From Massilia sp. Mn16-1_5 (lineage in GTDB: Bacteria > Pseudomonadota > Gammaproteobacteria > Burkholderiales > Burkholderiaceae_D), in the NCBI RefSeq assembly GCF_004798585.1, contig NZ_PPXQ01000005.1:186001-250000 (forward strand): a stretch of DNA of 64,000 nt, in the 5' to 3' direction. This document shows, piece by piece, positions 53,467 through 64,000 of this stretch. Under the pieces are notes generated by a model. It was given only the letters and a program-made list of their open reading frames with translations. It ran no database searches and was not told the DNA's origin. Within the stretch, counting starts at the first letter, position 1, and each line of letters opens with the position of its first letter. The position numbers were made by a program, and so were the translations under genes.

Positions 53467-53516
53467 AAAACAGGCCACGGTAGTCGGCGGATGCCGAACC
53501 AGCGTGGCCTGTGTTT
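53467..53516 (-). terminator. Hairpin terminator between etfA and the acyl-CoA dehydrogenase gene
   Basis: Stem CAGGCCACG/CGTGGCCTG with an inner TCGGC/GCCGA hairpin and a TTTTA tail on the minus strand. It would separate or attenuate transcription from etfBA into the dehydrogenase gene. Confidence 0.65.
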
Positions 53517-53528
53517 TGATTCTGCAAG

Positions 53529-53552
53529 GTGGGCACGGGGCGCCCACCCTAC
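53529..53552. repeat. GTAGGG-type repeat, 24-bp identical copy
   Basis: Reverse orientation, identical over 24 bases to 41222-41245 and to the complement of 55878-55901; ends four bases before the etfA stop codon. Confidence 0.85.
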
Positions 53553-53556
53553 GTTA

Positions 53557-54489
53557 TCAGCCGAGTTCCTGGACCAGCTGCGGGATGACTTCGAACAGGT
53601 CACCCACCAGGCCGTAGTCGGCCACCGAGAAGATCGGCGCTTCCGGATCCTTGTTGATGGCGACGATGGTCTTCGAATCCTTCATGCCGGCCAGGTGCTG
53701 GATCGCGCCCGAGATACCGACGGCGATGTACAGCGACGGCGCGACGATCTTGCCGGTCTGGCCGACCTGCCAGTCGTTCGGCACGTAGCCGGCGTCCACT
53801 GCCGCGCGCGAGGCGCCCATGGCCGCGCCCAGCTTGTCGGCCAGCGGTTCGAGCAGCTTGAAGTTGTCGCCCGAGCCCATGCCGCGGCCACCGGAGACGA
53901 TGATCTTGGCGGCGGTCAGTTCCGGACGGTCCGATTTCGCCAGTTCGCGGCCGACGAAAGTCGACTTGCCGAAGTCGGCGGCTGCGCCGATGGTTTCGAC
54001 GGCAGCCGAACCACCGGTGGCGGCGGCGGCGTCGAAGCCGGTGCCGCGCACGGTGATGACCTTCACGCTGTCGCTCGACTGCACGGTGGCGATGGCGTTG
54101 CCGGCGTAGATCGGGCGCTCGAAGGTGTCGGGCGAGTCGACCTTGGTGATTTCCGAGATCTGGGCCACGTCCAGCTTGGCGGCGACGCGCGGCAGGATGT
54201 TCTTGCCGTAGGCGGTGGCCGGAGCCAGGATGTGCGAGTACGAACCGGCCACGGCCAGGATCTGCTCGGCCACGTTTTCGGCCAGGCCGTCGGCGAAGTA
54301 CGGCGCGTCGGCGACGAGTACCTTCGAGACGCCGGCGATCTGCGCGGCGGCTTCGGCGGCGGCGCCGCAGGTCGAGCCGGCGACCAGCACGTGCACGTCG
54401 CCACCGCACTGGGCGGCCGCGGTCACGGTGTGGTGGGTGCTGCCCTTCAGGGAGCCATTGTCGTGTTCAGCAATAACGAGTGCGACCAT
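53557..54489 (-). CDS. etfA: Electron transfer flavoprotein alpha subunit
   Basis: 310 residues. C-terminal FAD domain with [40 protein letters not shown] and [20 protein letters not shown], and an N-terminal ETF domain starting [14 protein letters not shown]. It receives electrons from acyl-CoA dehydrogenases and delivers them to ETF-ubiquinone oxidoreductase. Twelve bases downstream of etfB. Confidence 0.97.
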   Translation of the reverse strand: MVALVIAEHDNGSLKGSTHHTVTAAAQCGGDVHVLVAGSTCGAAAEAAAQIAGVSKVLVADAPYFADGLAENVAEQILAVAGSYSHILAPATAYGKNILPRVAAKLDVAQISEITKVDSPDTFERPIYAGNAIATVQSSDSVKVITVRGTGFDAAAATGGSAAVETIGAAADFGKSTFVGRELAKSDRPELTAAKIIVSGGRGMGSGDNFKLLEPLADKLGAAMGASRAAVDAGYVPNDWQVGQTGKIVAPSLYIAVGISGAIQHLAGMKDSKTIVAINKDPEAPIFSVADYGLVGDLFEVIPQLVQELG

Positions 54490-54501
54490 GATGTTTCCTT
54501 A

Positions 54502-55251
54502 TTAGATGACTTTGGCTTCGGTGCGCAGCTTCTGCACCAGCGTGGCGACGTCCGGCACCTTGATGCCTGCCGAGCGCTTGGCCGGCTCGACGACCTTCAG
54601 GGTCTTCAGGCGCGGGCTAACGTCGACGCCCAGGTCTTCCGGCTTGATCGTTTCCAGCGGCTTCTTCTTGGCCTTCATGATGTTCGGCAGCGTGACGTAG
54701 CGCGGCTCGTTCAGGCGCAGGTCGGTGGTGACGATGGCCGGCAGGCTCAGGGCCACGGTTTCCAGGCCGCCGTCGACTTCGCGGGTCACGGTGACTTTAC
54801 CGTCTTCCAGTACGACCTTCGAGGCGAAGGTGGCTTGTGGCCAGCCCAGCAGGGCCGCCAGCATCTGGCCGGTCTGGTTCGAATCGTCGTCGATCGCCTG
54901 CTTGCCCAGGATGATCAGCTGCGGCTGTTCCTTGTCGGCCAGCGCCTTCATGATCTTGGCCACGGCCAGCGGCTCGGTCTCGCCTGCGGTTTCCACCAGG
55001 ATGCCGCGATCGGCGCCGATCGCCATGCCGGTGCGCAGGGTTTCCTGGCACTGGGCGACGCCGACGGAGACAGCCACCACTTCGGTAACCTTGCCGGCTT
55101 CCTTCAAACGGGTCGCTTCTTCGAGCGCGATTTCGTCGAACGGGTTCATCGACATCTTGACGTTGGCGATATCCACGCCGCTGCCGTCGGACTTGACGCG
55201 GACCTTGACGTTATAGTCGACCACGCGTTTGACGGGTACCAGGACTTTCAT
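54502..55251 (-). CDS. etfB: Electron transfer flavoprotein beta subunit
   Basis: 249 residues, starting [20 protein letters not shown], with [16 protein letters not shown] and the AMP-binding region [20 protein letters not shown]. Forms the ETF dimer with EtfA. A -10 box and a perfect palindrome lie upstream (55302-55349). Confidence 0.97.
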   Translation of the reverse strand: MKVLVPVKRVVDYNVKVRVKSDGSGVDIANVKMSMNPFDEIALEEATRLKEAGKVTEVVAVSVGVAQCQETLRTGMAIGADRGILVETAGETEPLAVAKIMKALADKEQPQLIILGKQAIDDDSNQTGQMLAALLGWPQATFASKVVLEDGKVTVTREVDGGLETVALSLPAIVTTDLRLNEPRYVTLPNIMKAKKKPLETIKPEDLGVDVSPRLKTLKVVEPAKRSAGIKVPDVATLVQKLRTEAKVI

Positions 55252-55301
55252 AGGTGTGCCTTTGAAAAATTGAAGAGGTAGACTGGGCTAAAGTGGTCCA
55301 G

Positions 55302-55349
55302 ATTATAAGAGATAAACCGCACTAAAACTAAATTAAAGCACGATCGTGC
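55302..55349 (-). promoter_or_regulatory. etfBA promoter region with a perfect palindrome
   Basis: A TATAAT -10 (55302-55307, minus strand) with a poor -35. A 12-base perfect palindrome GCACGATCGTGC at 55338-55349 sits just upstream, where a TetR-type regulator of fatty-acid degradation could bind. Confidence 0.55.
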
Positions 55350-55402
55350 GATTTTTAGGTAGAGGAATGCTTCCAAACTTGGTCTGACTAAACATTCAAC
55401 GG

Positions 55403-55437
55403 AAAAGGAAAAGGGGCGGAGCAGGATCTGCCCCGCC
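55403..55437 (-). terminator. Terminator after tusA
   Basis: Ten-base stem GGCGGGGCAG/CTGCTCCGCC (one G-U), loop ATC, then CCTTTTCCTTTT on the minus strand. Confidence 0.8.
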
Positions 55438-55447
55438 GGGACCATGC

Positions 55448-55705
55448 TTACTTGCGGCGCATGTAGAAAACGAACTCGCCCTGGTTCTGCGAGTGGTGGA
55501 CCAGCGCATTGCCGGTCTGCTTGGCAAAAGCCTGGAAGTCACGCACGGAACCGGTGTCGGTGGCAGTGATCCGCAGCACCTCGCCGGTGGCCATCTCGGC
55601 CAGCGCCTTCTTGGCTTTCAGGATAGGAAGCGGGCAGTTCAGGCCGCGCGCGTCCAGGTCCTTCTGGAATTGAATCGTATCGGTATCGAGAATGATGTCG
55701 CTCAT
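55448..55705 (-). CDS. tusA: TusA family sulfurtransferase
   Basis: 85 residues. The signature CPLP at 24-27 in LDARGLNCPLPILKAKKAL carries the persulfide-bearing Cys24, followed by VLRITATDTGSVRDFQAFA. TusA proteins relay sulfur for tRNA 2-thiouridine or for molybdenum and sulfur metabolism. Its own short transcription unit with a terminator at 55403. Confidence 0.9.
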   Translation of the reverse strand: MSDIILDTDTIQFQKDLDARGLNCPLPILKAKKALAEMATGEVLRITATDTGSVRDFQAFAKQTGNALVHHSQNQGEFVFYMRRK

Positions 55706-55877
55706 CGCATGCCTGCTCAGGTGGTGATCCGGGGTGATACTGGTTGCATACTACTCCAATTCCCGGATTATGACGCGCCGCACCAAAATAGTCACGAATT
55801 GTTGCATTACCACAACCGCAACAGATGAGTCAGGGAAAGCTTGACAGGCGAATAAATTGTAGCGGCAGGGATATGCC

Positions 55878-55901
55878 GTAGGGTGGGCGCCCCGTGCCCA
55901 C
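55878..55901. repeat. GTAGGG-type repeat, 24-bp identical copy
   Basis: Forward orientation; identical to 41269-41292. Confidence 0.85.
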
Positions 55902-56034
55902 CTTGTGCAGCGTGGGATTTTGCCTCCGGCAGCGCCCCTATCGGCGCACAGCAAATGTGAATTAGCGCAGAACGGGTTGATTGTTTTTGCACCGTAGTGA
56001 TACATGGATGCACCAAAAACGCGTCCGTTAACGG

Positions 56035-56066
56035 CGTAGGGTGGACGGGTCCCCCGTCCACGCGTT
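56035..56066. repeat. GTAGGG-type repeat, CGTCCAC subtype (forward)
   Basis: CGTAGGGTGGACG then a palindromic CGTCCACGCGTT; pairs with the inverted copy at 56112. Confidence 0.78.
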
Positions 56067-56111
56067 CAAGCGGCAGATGAAAAGCCGTACCGACCATTTC
56101 ACCGTGCGTTG

Positions 56112-56145
56112 AACGCGTGGACGGCGAAGCCGTCCACCCTACGAA
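56112..56145. repeat. GTAGGG-type repeat, CGTCCAC subtype (reverse)
   Basis: AACGCGTGGACG, loop, CGTCCACCCTACG. With 56035 it forms an outward-facing pair 45 bases apart. Ends 13 bases before the alaS stop. Confidence 0.78.
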
Positions 56146-56157
56146 CTACAGGTACTG

Positions 56158-58767
<2,610 letters not shown>

Positions 58768-58922
58768 GTTGGTGGGTGCGGAAAGAGCGCGGTACGGTAG
58801 ATAAAGCAACGATTATATCAGTCAGTTGGTGACTTTATTTACACGGGGTTGGACCGCGCTGTTTGAGGGGTTTTCACGGGGTAGCGGGGCTGTCGCCTGG
58901 GCCGTTATCGGACCCTTCCCAT

Positions 58923-59012
58923 CCGCGTGGGCATGCCCACCCTACGTTACACAACGGTTCCATGAACTTGCTACTGGCGGTGGTGCGCCGTAGGGTGGGC
59001 ATGCCCACGCGG
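58923..59012. repeat. Inverted pair of GTAGGG-type repeats
   Basis: CCGCGTGGGCATGCCCACCC with TACG (58923-58946) and its exact complement (58989-59012), 42 bases apart. Lies in the alaS upstream region / ugpQ downstream region, where it could terminate ugpQ transcripts. Confidence 0.85.
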
Positions 59013-59031
59013 ACAAGCACATGAACAGCCT

Positions 59032-59796
59032 CTACGCGAAATCCGGCCCGATCAGGTCGATGCGGTCGGTACAGAACGCCTCGACGCCCCACGCCAGCAA
59101 TTCCCGCGCCCGCCCCGGATCGTTGACCGTGTAGCAGAACAATCCATAGCCTGCCGCCCTCACCTCGCGCGCCAGTTCCGGCGTCAGATGCCGGTGATTC
59201 GTATGGATCGCCACTGCCTCGACCGACTGCGCCCTTCTCTCCCAATCCGGCGGCAGCTCGCTCATCAGGCAGGCGCGCGGCACTTGCGGCGCTACTTCGC
59301 GCGCCGCTTCCAGTGCGAGATGGCTGAACGAAGATAATAAAGGCACCGCCGCCACGTCTCCCGCCGCGATCTCGTCCGCGAACAGCGCAGCGGCAATGCG
59401 GGCGATGGTGCCGCCGGTCTCGATGTCGTAGCCCGGCGCCGGCTTGATCTCCATGTTCATCCAGATCCCGTGCGCCTTGCACCAGCCCGCGAACTCGACG
59501 AACAACGGCACCGGCTCGCCCTCGTGCTCGCGGGCGAACCAGCTGCCGGCATCCATGCTTGCAAGCTCCAGCGCGTCGTAGTCGAAGACGTTGCCGGTGC
59601 CGAGCACCGTGCGACCGAGATAAGGGTCGTGCATCACCACCGGGACGCCGTCGCGCGCCAGCATGATGTCGTATTCGATGGCGCGAAAACCGCGGCGCAT
59701 GCCCGCGTGCAGGCCGGCCATCGTATTTTCCGGCGCCAGCGTGCCGCCGCCCCGGTGGGCCAGCACGCGCGGGTAGCGCCAGGCGCCGGGCTGCAT
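59032..59796 (-). CDS. ugpQ: Glycerophosphodiester phosphodiesterase, cytoplasmic UgpQ type
   Basis: 254 residues from ATG 59796; the open frame continues upstream but is antisense-like. Motifs of GDPD enzymes: AHRGGGTLAPENTMAG, EYDIMLARDGVPVVMHDP, NMEIKPAPGYD and CYTVNDPGRARELLAWGVE. It hydrolyses glycerophosphodiesters to glycerol-3-phosphate and an alcohol. No signal peptide. It starts one base after the DUF1294 gene. Confidence 0.9.
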   Translation of the reverse strand: MQPGAWRYPRVLAHRGGGTLAPENTMAGLHAGMRRGFRAIEYDIMLARDGVPVVMHDPYLGRTVLGTGNVFDYDALELASMDAGSWFAREHEGEPVPLFVEFAGWCKAHGIWMNMEIKPAPGYDIETGGTIARIAAALFADEIAAGDVAAVPLLSSFSHLALEAAREVAPQVPRACLMSELPPDWERRAQSVEAVAIHTNHRHLTPELAREVRAAGYGLFCYTVNDPGRARELLAWGVEAFCTDRIDLIGPDFA

Positions 59797-59797
59797 C

Positions 59798-60139
59798 TCA
59801 GGCTCCCGCCATGCGCGCGGACAGCCACAGGAAACCGGTGACGTTGGCCACGACCGTGAACCAGAACAGTTGCCGGAAGGAGCGTTTCGCCGTCTTGTGG
59901 CGCAGCCACTGCTGGGCCAGCATCCCGCCCGGCCAGCCGCCGACCAGGCCCAGCAGCAGCAAGGTGCGCTCGGGCGTGCGCCAGCCGCCGTTGCGGGCAG
60001 CGGACTTGTCGATCGCATAGGCGACGAAGCAGGTCAGGCTGGTGACCAGGTAGGCGGCGCCGACCAGCCAGGGCAGGTTCCAGGCCAGCATGGCGCCAGC
60101 ATAAATGGCGGCGAATAAAAGTATGGGCAAGTACGGCAT
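59798..60139 (-). CDS. DUF1294 membrane protein
   Basis: 113 residues with three to four membrane helices and the family block FVAYAIDKSAARNGGWRTPE followed by LLLLGLVGGWPGGMLAQQWL and RHKTAKRSFRQLFW. DUF1294 proteins are uncharacterised, sometimes fused to a cold-shock domain, which is missing here. Operonic with ugpQ (one-base gap). Confidence 0.85.
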   Translation of the reverse strand: MPYLPILLFAAIYAGAMLAWNLPWLVGAAYLVTSLTCFVAYAIDKSAARNGGWRTPERTLLLLGLVGGWPGGMLAQQWLRHKTAKRSFRQLFWFTVVANVTGFLWLSARMAGA

Positions 60140-60304
60140 CTCGTCAGCTTAGCCTCAGTCCGCGCCTCATGCAATTGCTGGCAGGCACGGATGTGACTGC
60201 TTATCTGACTAATTTATCGCCCGATGGTTCGATAACGTACCGAATTGACGAATCGTGCGCCCTACCCTCGTCCTTCAACTTGTCACGCAATACAGGAGGA
60301 CATC

Positions 60305-60874
60305 ATGGCTTTTGATCTAGGAAACCTGTTGAACCAATACCTGGGCGGTGCATCCGGTGCCGACAACGCCCGCACCGAAGAGGATTTCGACCGTGCCACC
60401 CAGGCGGCGCCGCGCGAAGCGGTCGCCCACGGCGTGACCCAGGCGCTGCGCTCGGACCAGACGCCACCCTTCCCGCAAATGGTCGGCCAGATGTTTGGCC
60501 AGAGTAATCCGAACCAGCAGGCAAGCATGCTGAACCAGCTGATCGCAGCCGCGGGCCCTTCGCTGATCGGCATGCTCTCCGGCCGCGGCGGCGCAGGTGG
60601 CATGGGCGGCGGCCTCGGCAACCTGGGCGGCATGCTGGGCAACCTGCTCGGCGGTGCCGGCGGCGGCCAGCCGCAGATCACGCCGGAACAGGCATCCCAG
60701 CTGTCGCCTGAGCAGGTGCAAGAGATCGCCCAAAAGGCGGAACAAGAGAATCCTGGCGTGGTCGAGCGTATGGGCGACTTCTACGCCGAGCATCCGAATG
60801 TCGTCAAGGGCCTCGGCGCAGCCGCGCTTGCCATTGCTCTCGGCCACATGGCGCAGAACATCCAGCGCCGTTGA
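60305..60874 (+). CDS. Glycine-rich protein of unknown function
   Basis: 189 residues from ATG 60305, preceded by AGGAGG with six bases between. N-terminus MAFDLGNLLNQYLGGASGAD, then a charged helix, a Gly-rich low-complexity region (about 103-140, GGMGGGLGNLGGMLGNLLGG) and a C-terminal helix with VVKGLGAAALAIALGHM. No signal peptide. I do not recognise a family with a known function. Followed 38 bases later by a DUF3597 gene; both look like small soluble cytoplasmic proteins. Confidence 0.75.
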   Translation: MAFDLGNLLNQYLGGASGADNARTEEDFDRATQAAPREAVAHGVTQALRSDQTPPFPQMVGQMFGQSNPNQQASMLNQLIAAAGPSLIGMLSGRGGAGGMGGGLGNLGGMLGNLLGGAGGGQPQITPEQASQLSPEQVQEIAQKAEQENPGVVERMGDFYAEHPNVVKGLGAAALAIALGHMAQNIQRR

Positions 60875-60912
60875 TTCGCAGTCCCTCACTCACCAACAAC
60901 AAGGAGCATCAC

Positions 60913-61359
60913 ATGGGTATGCTAAGCAATATCTTTAACAAAATCTTCCCGAACTCGGACTCGGCCAAGAAAGCACAGGCGCAAGCACAGGCCCAGGCAC
61001 AAGCGCAAGCCCAGGCACAAGCGCAAGCACAACGTCCAACGGCACCAGCCGCTCCTGCGCCTGCGGCGCCTGCGCCCGCCCCTGCCCCGGCAGCAATGGA
61101 GCAGGTCGATGTCGAAGCCATCCTGAACCAGAAGCTGCAAGCCTCGGGCCAGAACCTGAACTGGCGCACCTCGATCGTCGACCTGCTCAAGCTGCTCGAC
61201 CTCGACAGCAGCCTGCAGGCGCGCAAGGAACTCGCCGCCGAGCTGCACTACACCGGCGACACCTCGGACTCGGCCTCGATGAACATCTGGCTGCACCGCC
61301 AGGTGATGAACAAGCTGGCCGCCAATGGCGGCAAGGTGCCGGCCGACTTGAAGGACTAA
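60913..61359 (+). CDS. DUF3597 protein with Ala-Gln repeat
   Basis: 148 residues from ATG 60913, with AAGGAG eight bases before. The N-terminus MGMLSNIFNKIFPNS is typical of DUF3597. A tract of ten Ala-Gln units is coded by 60973-61032 as GCN-CAR hexamers, followed by an Ala/Pro segment. The DUF3597 domain (about 70-148) is intact: VDVEAILNQKLQASGQNLNW, SIVDLLKLLDLDSSL, ASMNIWLHRQVMNKL. The fold is helical and the role unknown. Confidence 0.88.
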   Translation: MGMLSNIFNKIFPNSDSAKKAQAQAQAQAQAQAQAQAQAQRPTAPAAPAPAAPAPAPAPAAMEQVDVEAILNQKLQASGQNLNWRTSIVDLLKLLDLDSSLQARKELAAELHYTGDTSDSASMNIWLHRQVMNKLAANGGKVPADLKD

Positions 61360-61386
61360 GCCTTTATCGCGGCGCCGGCCTGGCGC

Positions 61387-62439
61387 TCAATCGGCCAGGC
61401 TGGTGTTCGCTCCCGTCCCGCAGGCAAAGCAAAAGCGTCCGAAGGCATTCTTGCGCGTGGTACAGCCGCCGCAGCGGTCGAACAGGCCGATGCCGCAGTG
61501 CGGGCAATAATCCGTCTTGTCGTCCTTCAGGTCGACCGGCCGCTCGCAGCCCGGACAGACGCTCTTTCCCAGGCGCGCCAGCGCGACGTCGTAGCGCAGG
61601 GTCTGGCGCCGCTGCACGTCGGGCAGCGCCTCGCTTTCCTTTTGCCGCGCCAGATAGGCCTGCAGGGCCGTGATCGCATAGCGTCCCACCACCACGGTGA
61701 GGATGATGCCGACGATGTAGCGCACATAGCCGCCATAGCTCGGCAGGTAGGGAACCAGCTCGAAGAAGAAAGCAAACAGGGCGAAATAGATGAAGCCCCA
61801 GGCGAAGGGCCAGGAGGGCGTTTTGCGCTTGTGCTTGAACAGCCAGCCGGCGACCAGCAGCAGCGGCAGGGTCAGGGCCAGCCGGTAACCGAAGACGCGC
61901 AGCTCCTTGCTGCGCATCGCGTCCTGGTATGTATCGAAGGCCGGGCGTTCCAGCGCAGTCCAGCGCGTTTGCGCACGCTCGGCCGCCTGGGTGGCGTCGA
62001 GCATGGCCTGGCGCTGCTTTTCCACCGCCGACAGGGCGCGCCGCTCGCTGGCTTCCAGCTCATCGAGCGCATGGGTGCGCTTGATCAGTTCCGGATCCTG
62101 GTCGGGCCGCGCCGTAGCCTGGCGCGTATCGCGCCAGTTCTCGAAGCTGGCGCGTGCCGACTGCGTGTTCGATTGCGCCACCTGGTGCTGCTCGCTGGCC
62201 TGCTCCAGGTCCAGGCGCGCGGCATCGCGCCGCTTATCCGCCTGCTCGATCTCGGCGCGCAGGGCGCTAACCTGCCCCGCATCCATGAATTGCTCGACCC
62301 TGAGTTCCGGCTCCACGTCCCACAGGTTGTCGACGATCTTGCCGCCGAGTCCGATCAGGAAGCTTGCGAAGGCGAAAGCCACCAGCCACAGCGCGCGCTG
62401 CAGCCATTTCTCGGTCAAGCGCAAACCTTTGCTCATCAT
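61387..62439 (-). CDS. Membrane protein with coiled coil and double zinc ribbon
   Basis: 350 residues. One N-terminal helix (about 17-37) is followed by an extracytoplasmic coiled coil (about 50-175, many Glu/Arg/Gln heptads), three more helices (about 185-265), and a cytoplasmic zinc ribbon pair at the C-terminus: CPGCERPV with YCPHCG, then CGGC with CFACG. No known function. Separate unit that converges on the DUF3597 gene. Confidence 0.8.
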   Translation of the reverse strand: MMSKGLRLTEKWLQRALWLVAFAFASFLIGLGGKIVDNLWDVEPELRVEQFMDAGQVSALRAEIEQADKRRDAARLDLEQASEQHQVAQSNTQSARASFENWRDTRQATARPDQDPELIKRTHALDELEASERRALSAVEKQRQAMLDATQAAERAQTRWTALERPAFDTYQDAMRSKELRVFGYRLALTLPLLLVAGWLFKHKRKTPSWPFAWGFIYFALFAFFFELVPYLPSYGGYVRYIVGIILTVVVGRYAITALQAYLARQKESEALPDVQRRQTLRYDVALARLGKSVCPGCERPVDLKDDKTDYCPHCGIGLFDRCGGCTTRKNAFGRFCFACGTGANTSLAD

Positions 62440-62602
62440 TCCCTCCCGTCATTAAATAAACGGCGATCATCGTCGAATCGCGCGGGACGGAGCTTGGCAT
62501 GGCGCAAGGCGGGATGCCAGCGCGGGGTGACAAGGGAGCGTATGGCGGCACCAGGAGTAGCGCGAAGCGCACCCGCGCCCCGCGTTCAACCCCGGTGGGG
62601 AA

Positions 62603-63625
<1,023 letters not shown>

Positions 63626-63672
63626 CGGGTTTCCTTGGATTGACTGGGTTTGCCCCGATCCCGCCGCGCCAA

Positions 63673-63702
63673 ACAAAACGCCACCTGAATCGAGGCGGCG
63701 TT
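63673..63702 (-). terminator. Hairpin upstream of trpS, terminator or attenuator
   Basis: Ten-base stem AACGCCGCCT/AGGTGGCGTT (one G-U), loop CGATTC, then TTGTTT on the minus strand. It precedes trpS by about 50 bases, so it either ends an upstream transcript or attenuates trpS. Confidence 0.6.
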
Positions 63703-64000
63703 CATTGAGTCACATCTTCTCGTTACGGCCGCGCGCTGTCAGCGGCGCCACCAAGTGCAGAAAGAGTGTGAGTTGATAAATTTCATGGATGGCATGTTTG
63801 CAGGTTGGCGGCGCGCTGTCAACCGGAAGTGGAAACAGGACCGCGACGGGGGAAGCGGTTCCGTCCGGCCATGAAGGAGCCGCCCGGTTCACGGGCGGCA
63901 GCAGATCCAGACAAGTCGATTATTCCGAACTTTATCTTTTCGGCGACCGTCTAAAAGTTTTTTGTTGTTAAAATTCTAATAAGTGATGAACCTATGAATA
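63703..64000. other. Non-coding end of the window
   Basis: About 300 bases with no convincing gene. It contains a hairpin GCCGCCCG/CGGGCGGC around 63880-63900 and an AT-rich end. A trpS promoter or the 5' region of a neighbour beyond the window may lie here. Confidence 0.4.

Larger units (their letters stand above)
55706..56157. other. Repeat-rich intergenic region between tusA and alaS
   Basis: About 450 bases with no believable gene. It holds three GTAGGG-type repeats (55878, 56035, 56112) and otherwise unremarkable sequence, including a TTGTTTTTGCACC stretch. The left part should contain the tusA promoter. Confidence 0.6.

Noticed and set aside
63789-63971. A 60-codon open frame at the end of the window
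   Set aside because: No ribosome site, low-complexity Gly/Ser/Arg composition and no family likeness.

Overview
The window looks like chromosomal core sequence from a high-GC betaproteobacterium of the order Burkholderiales, most like Oxalobacteraceae (Massilia/Telluria type). The reasons are the GC-rich codon use, a permuted-free tmRNA with tag ANDNSYALAA, betaproteobacterial families such as DUF3579, and the rpsP-rimM-trmD-rplS order. This placement is by recognition only; no search was run. I see no phage, plasmid, CRISPR array or transposase gene. The unusual content is regulatory DNA, small repeats and a few unfamiliar proteins.

Layout. 1-7400: OmpA-like protein, ubiG, gph, a glycine-zipper protein, tmRNA with a very strong terminator, a MmcQ/YjbR protein, a PfpI-type amidotransferase, cbpA-cbpM behind a heat-shock-like promoter, and a dihaem cytochrome c. 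7400-15950: MATE exporter, Asp/Glu racemase-like protein, dipeptidyl peptidase IV, a secreted beta-helix protein, an AI-2E family permease bracketed by two CsbD genes, and a methyltransferase. 15980-29040: secreted M13 and M1 metallopeptidases, a FliT-like gene with a sigma-28-type promoter, a probable structured ncRNA, a FimV-like protein, fumC, small proteins, a YjfB motility protein with a second sigma-28-type promoter, and an operon of two unknown small genes with exeA, gspB and mobB. 29100-33750: a di-iron-like hydrolase, a GIN-domain solenoid protein, a DUF2975/HTH pair and a Fur-box-linked lipoprotein hydrolase.

33840-45500: a compact nagK-nagA-nagB-II-nagZ operon for N-acetylglucosamine salvage with a near-consensus promoter, then a TPR protein, a flavodoxin-like reductase, an SDR and an M16 peptidase. 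45000-50100: CBS, DUF3579, CobD/CbiB and Nudix proteins and the ribosomal operon rpsP-rimM-trmD-rplS, which carries a 104-bp palindromic element between rimM and trmD. 50300-64000: a TM2 protein, a lipoprotein, an acyl-CoA dehydrogenase with etfBA, tusA, alaS, ugpQ, two small soluble proteins, a zinc-ribbon membrane protein and trpS.

A family of short palindromes beginning GTAGGGTG is scattered through at least eight intergenic spaces, three times as inverted pairs. The best candidates for something new are the palindromic element inside the ribosomal operon, the minus-strand ncRNA near 21.5 kb, the alternating GSGD/GPG solenoid protein, and two uncharacterised genes ahead of exeA. Two FliA-type promoters tie otherwise isolated small genes to a flagellar regulon. 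All functions are inferred from sequence reading alone.
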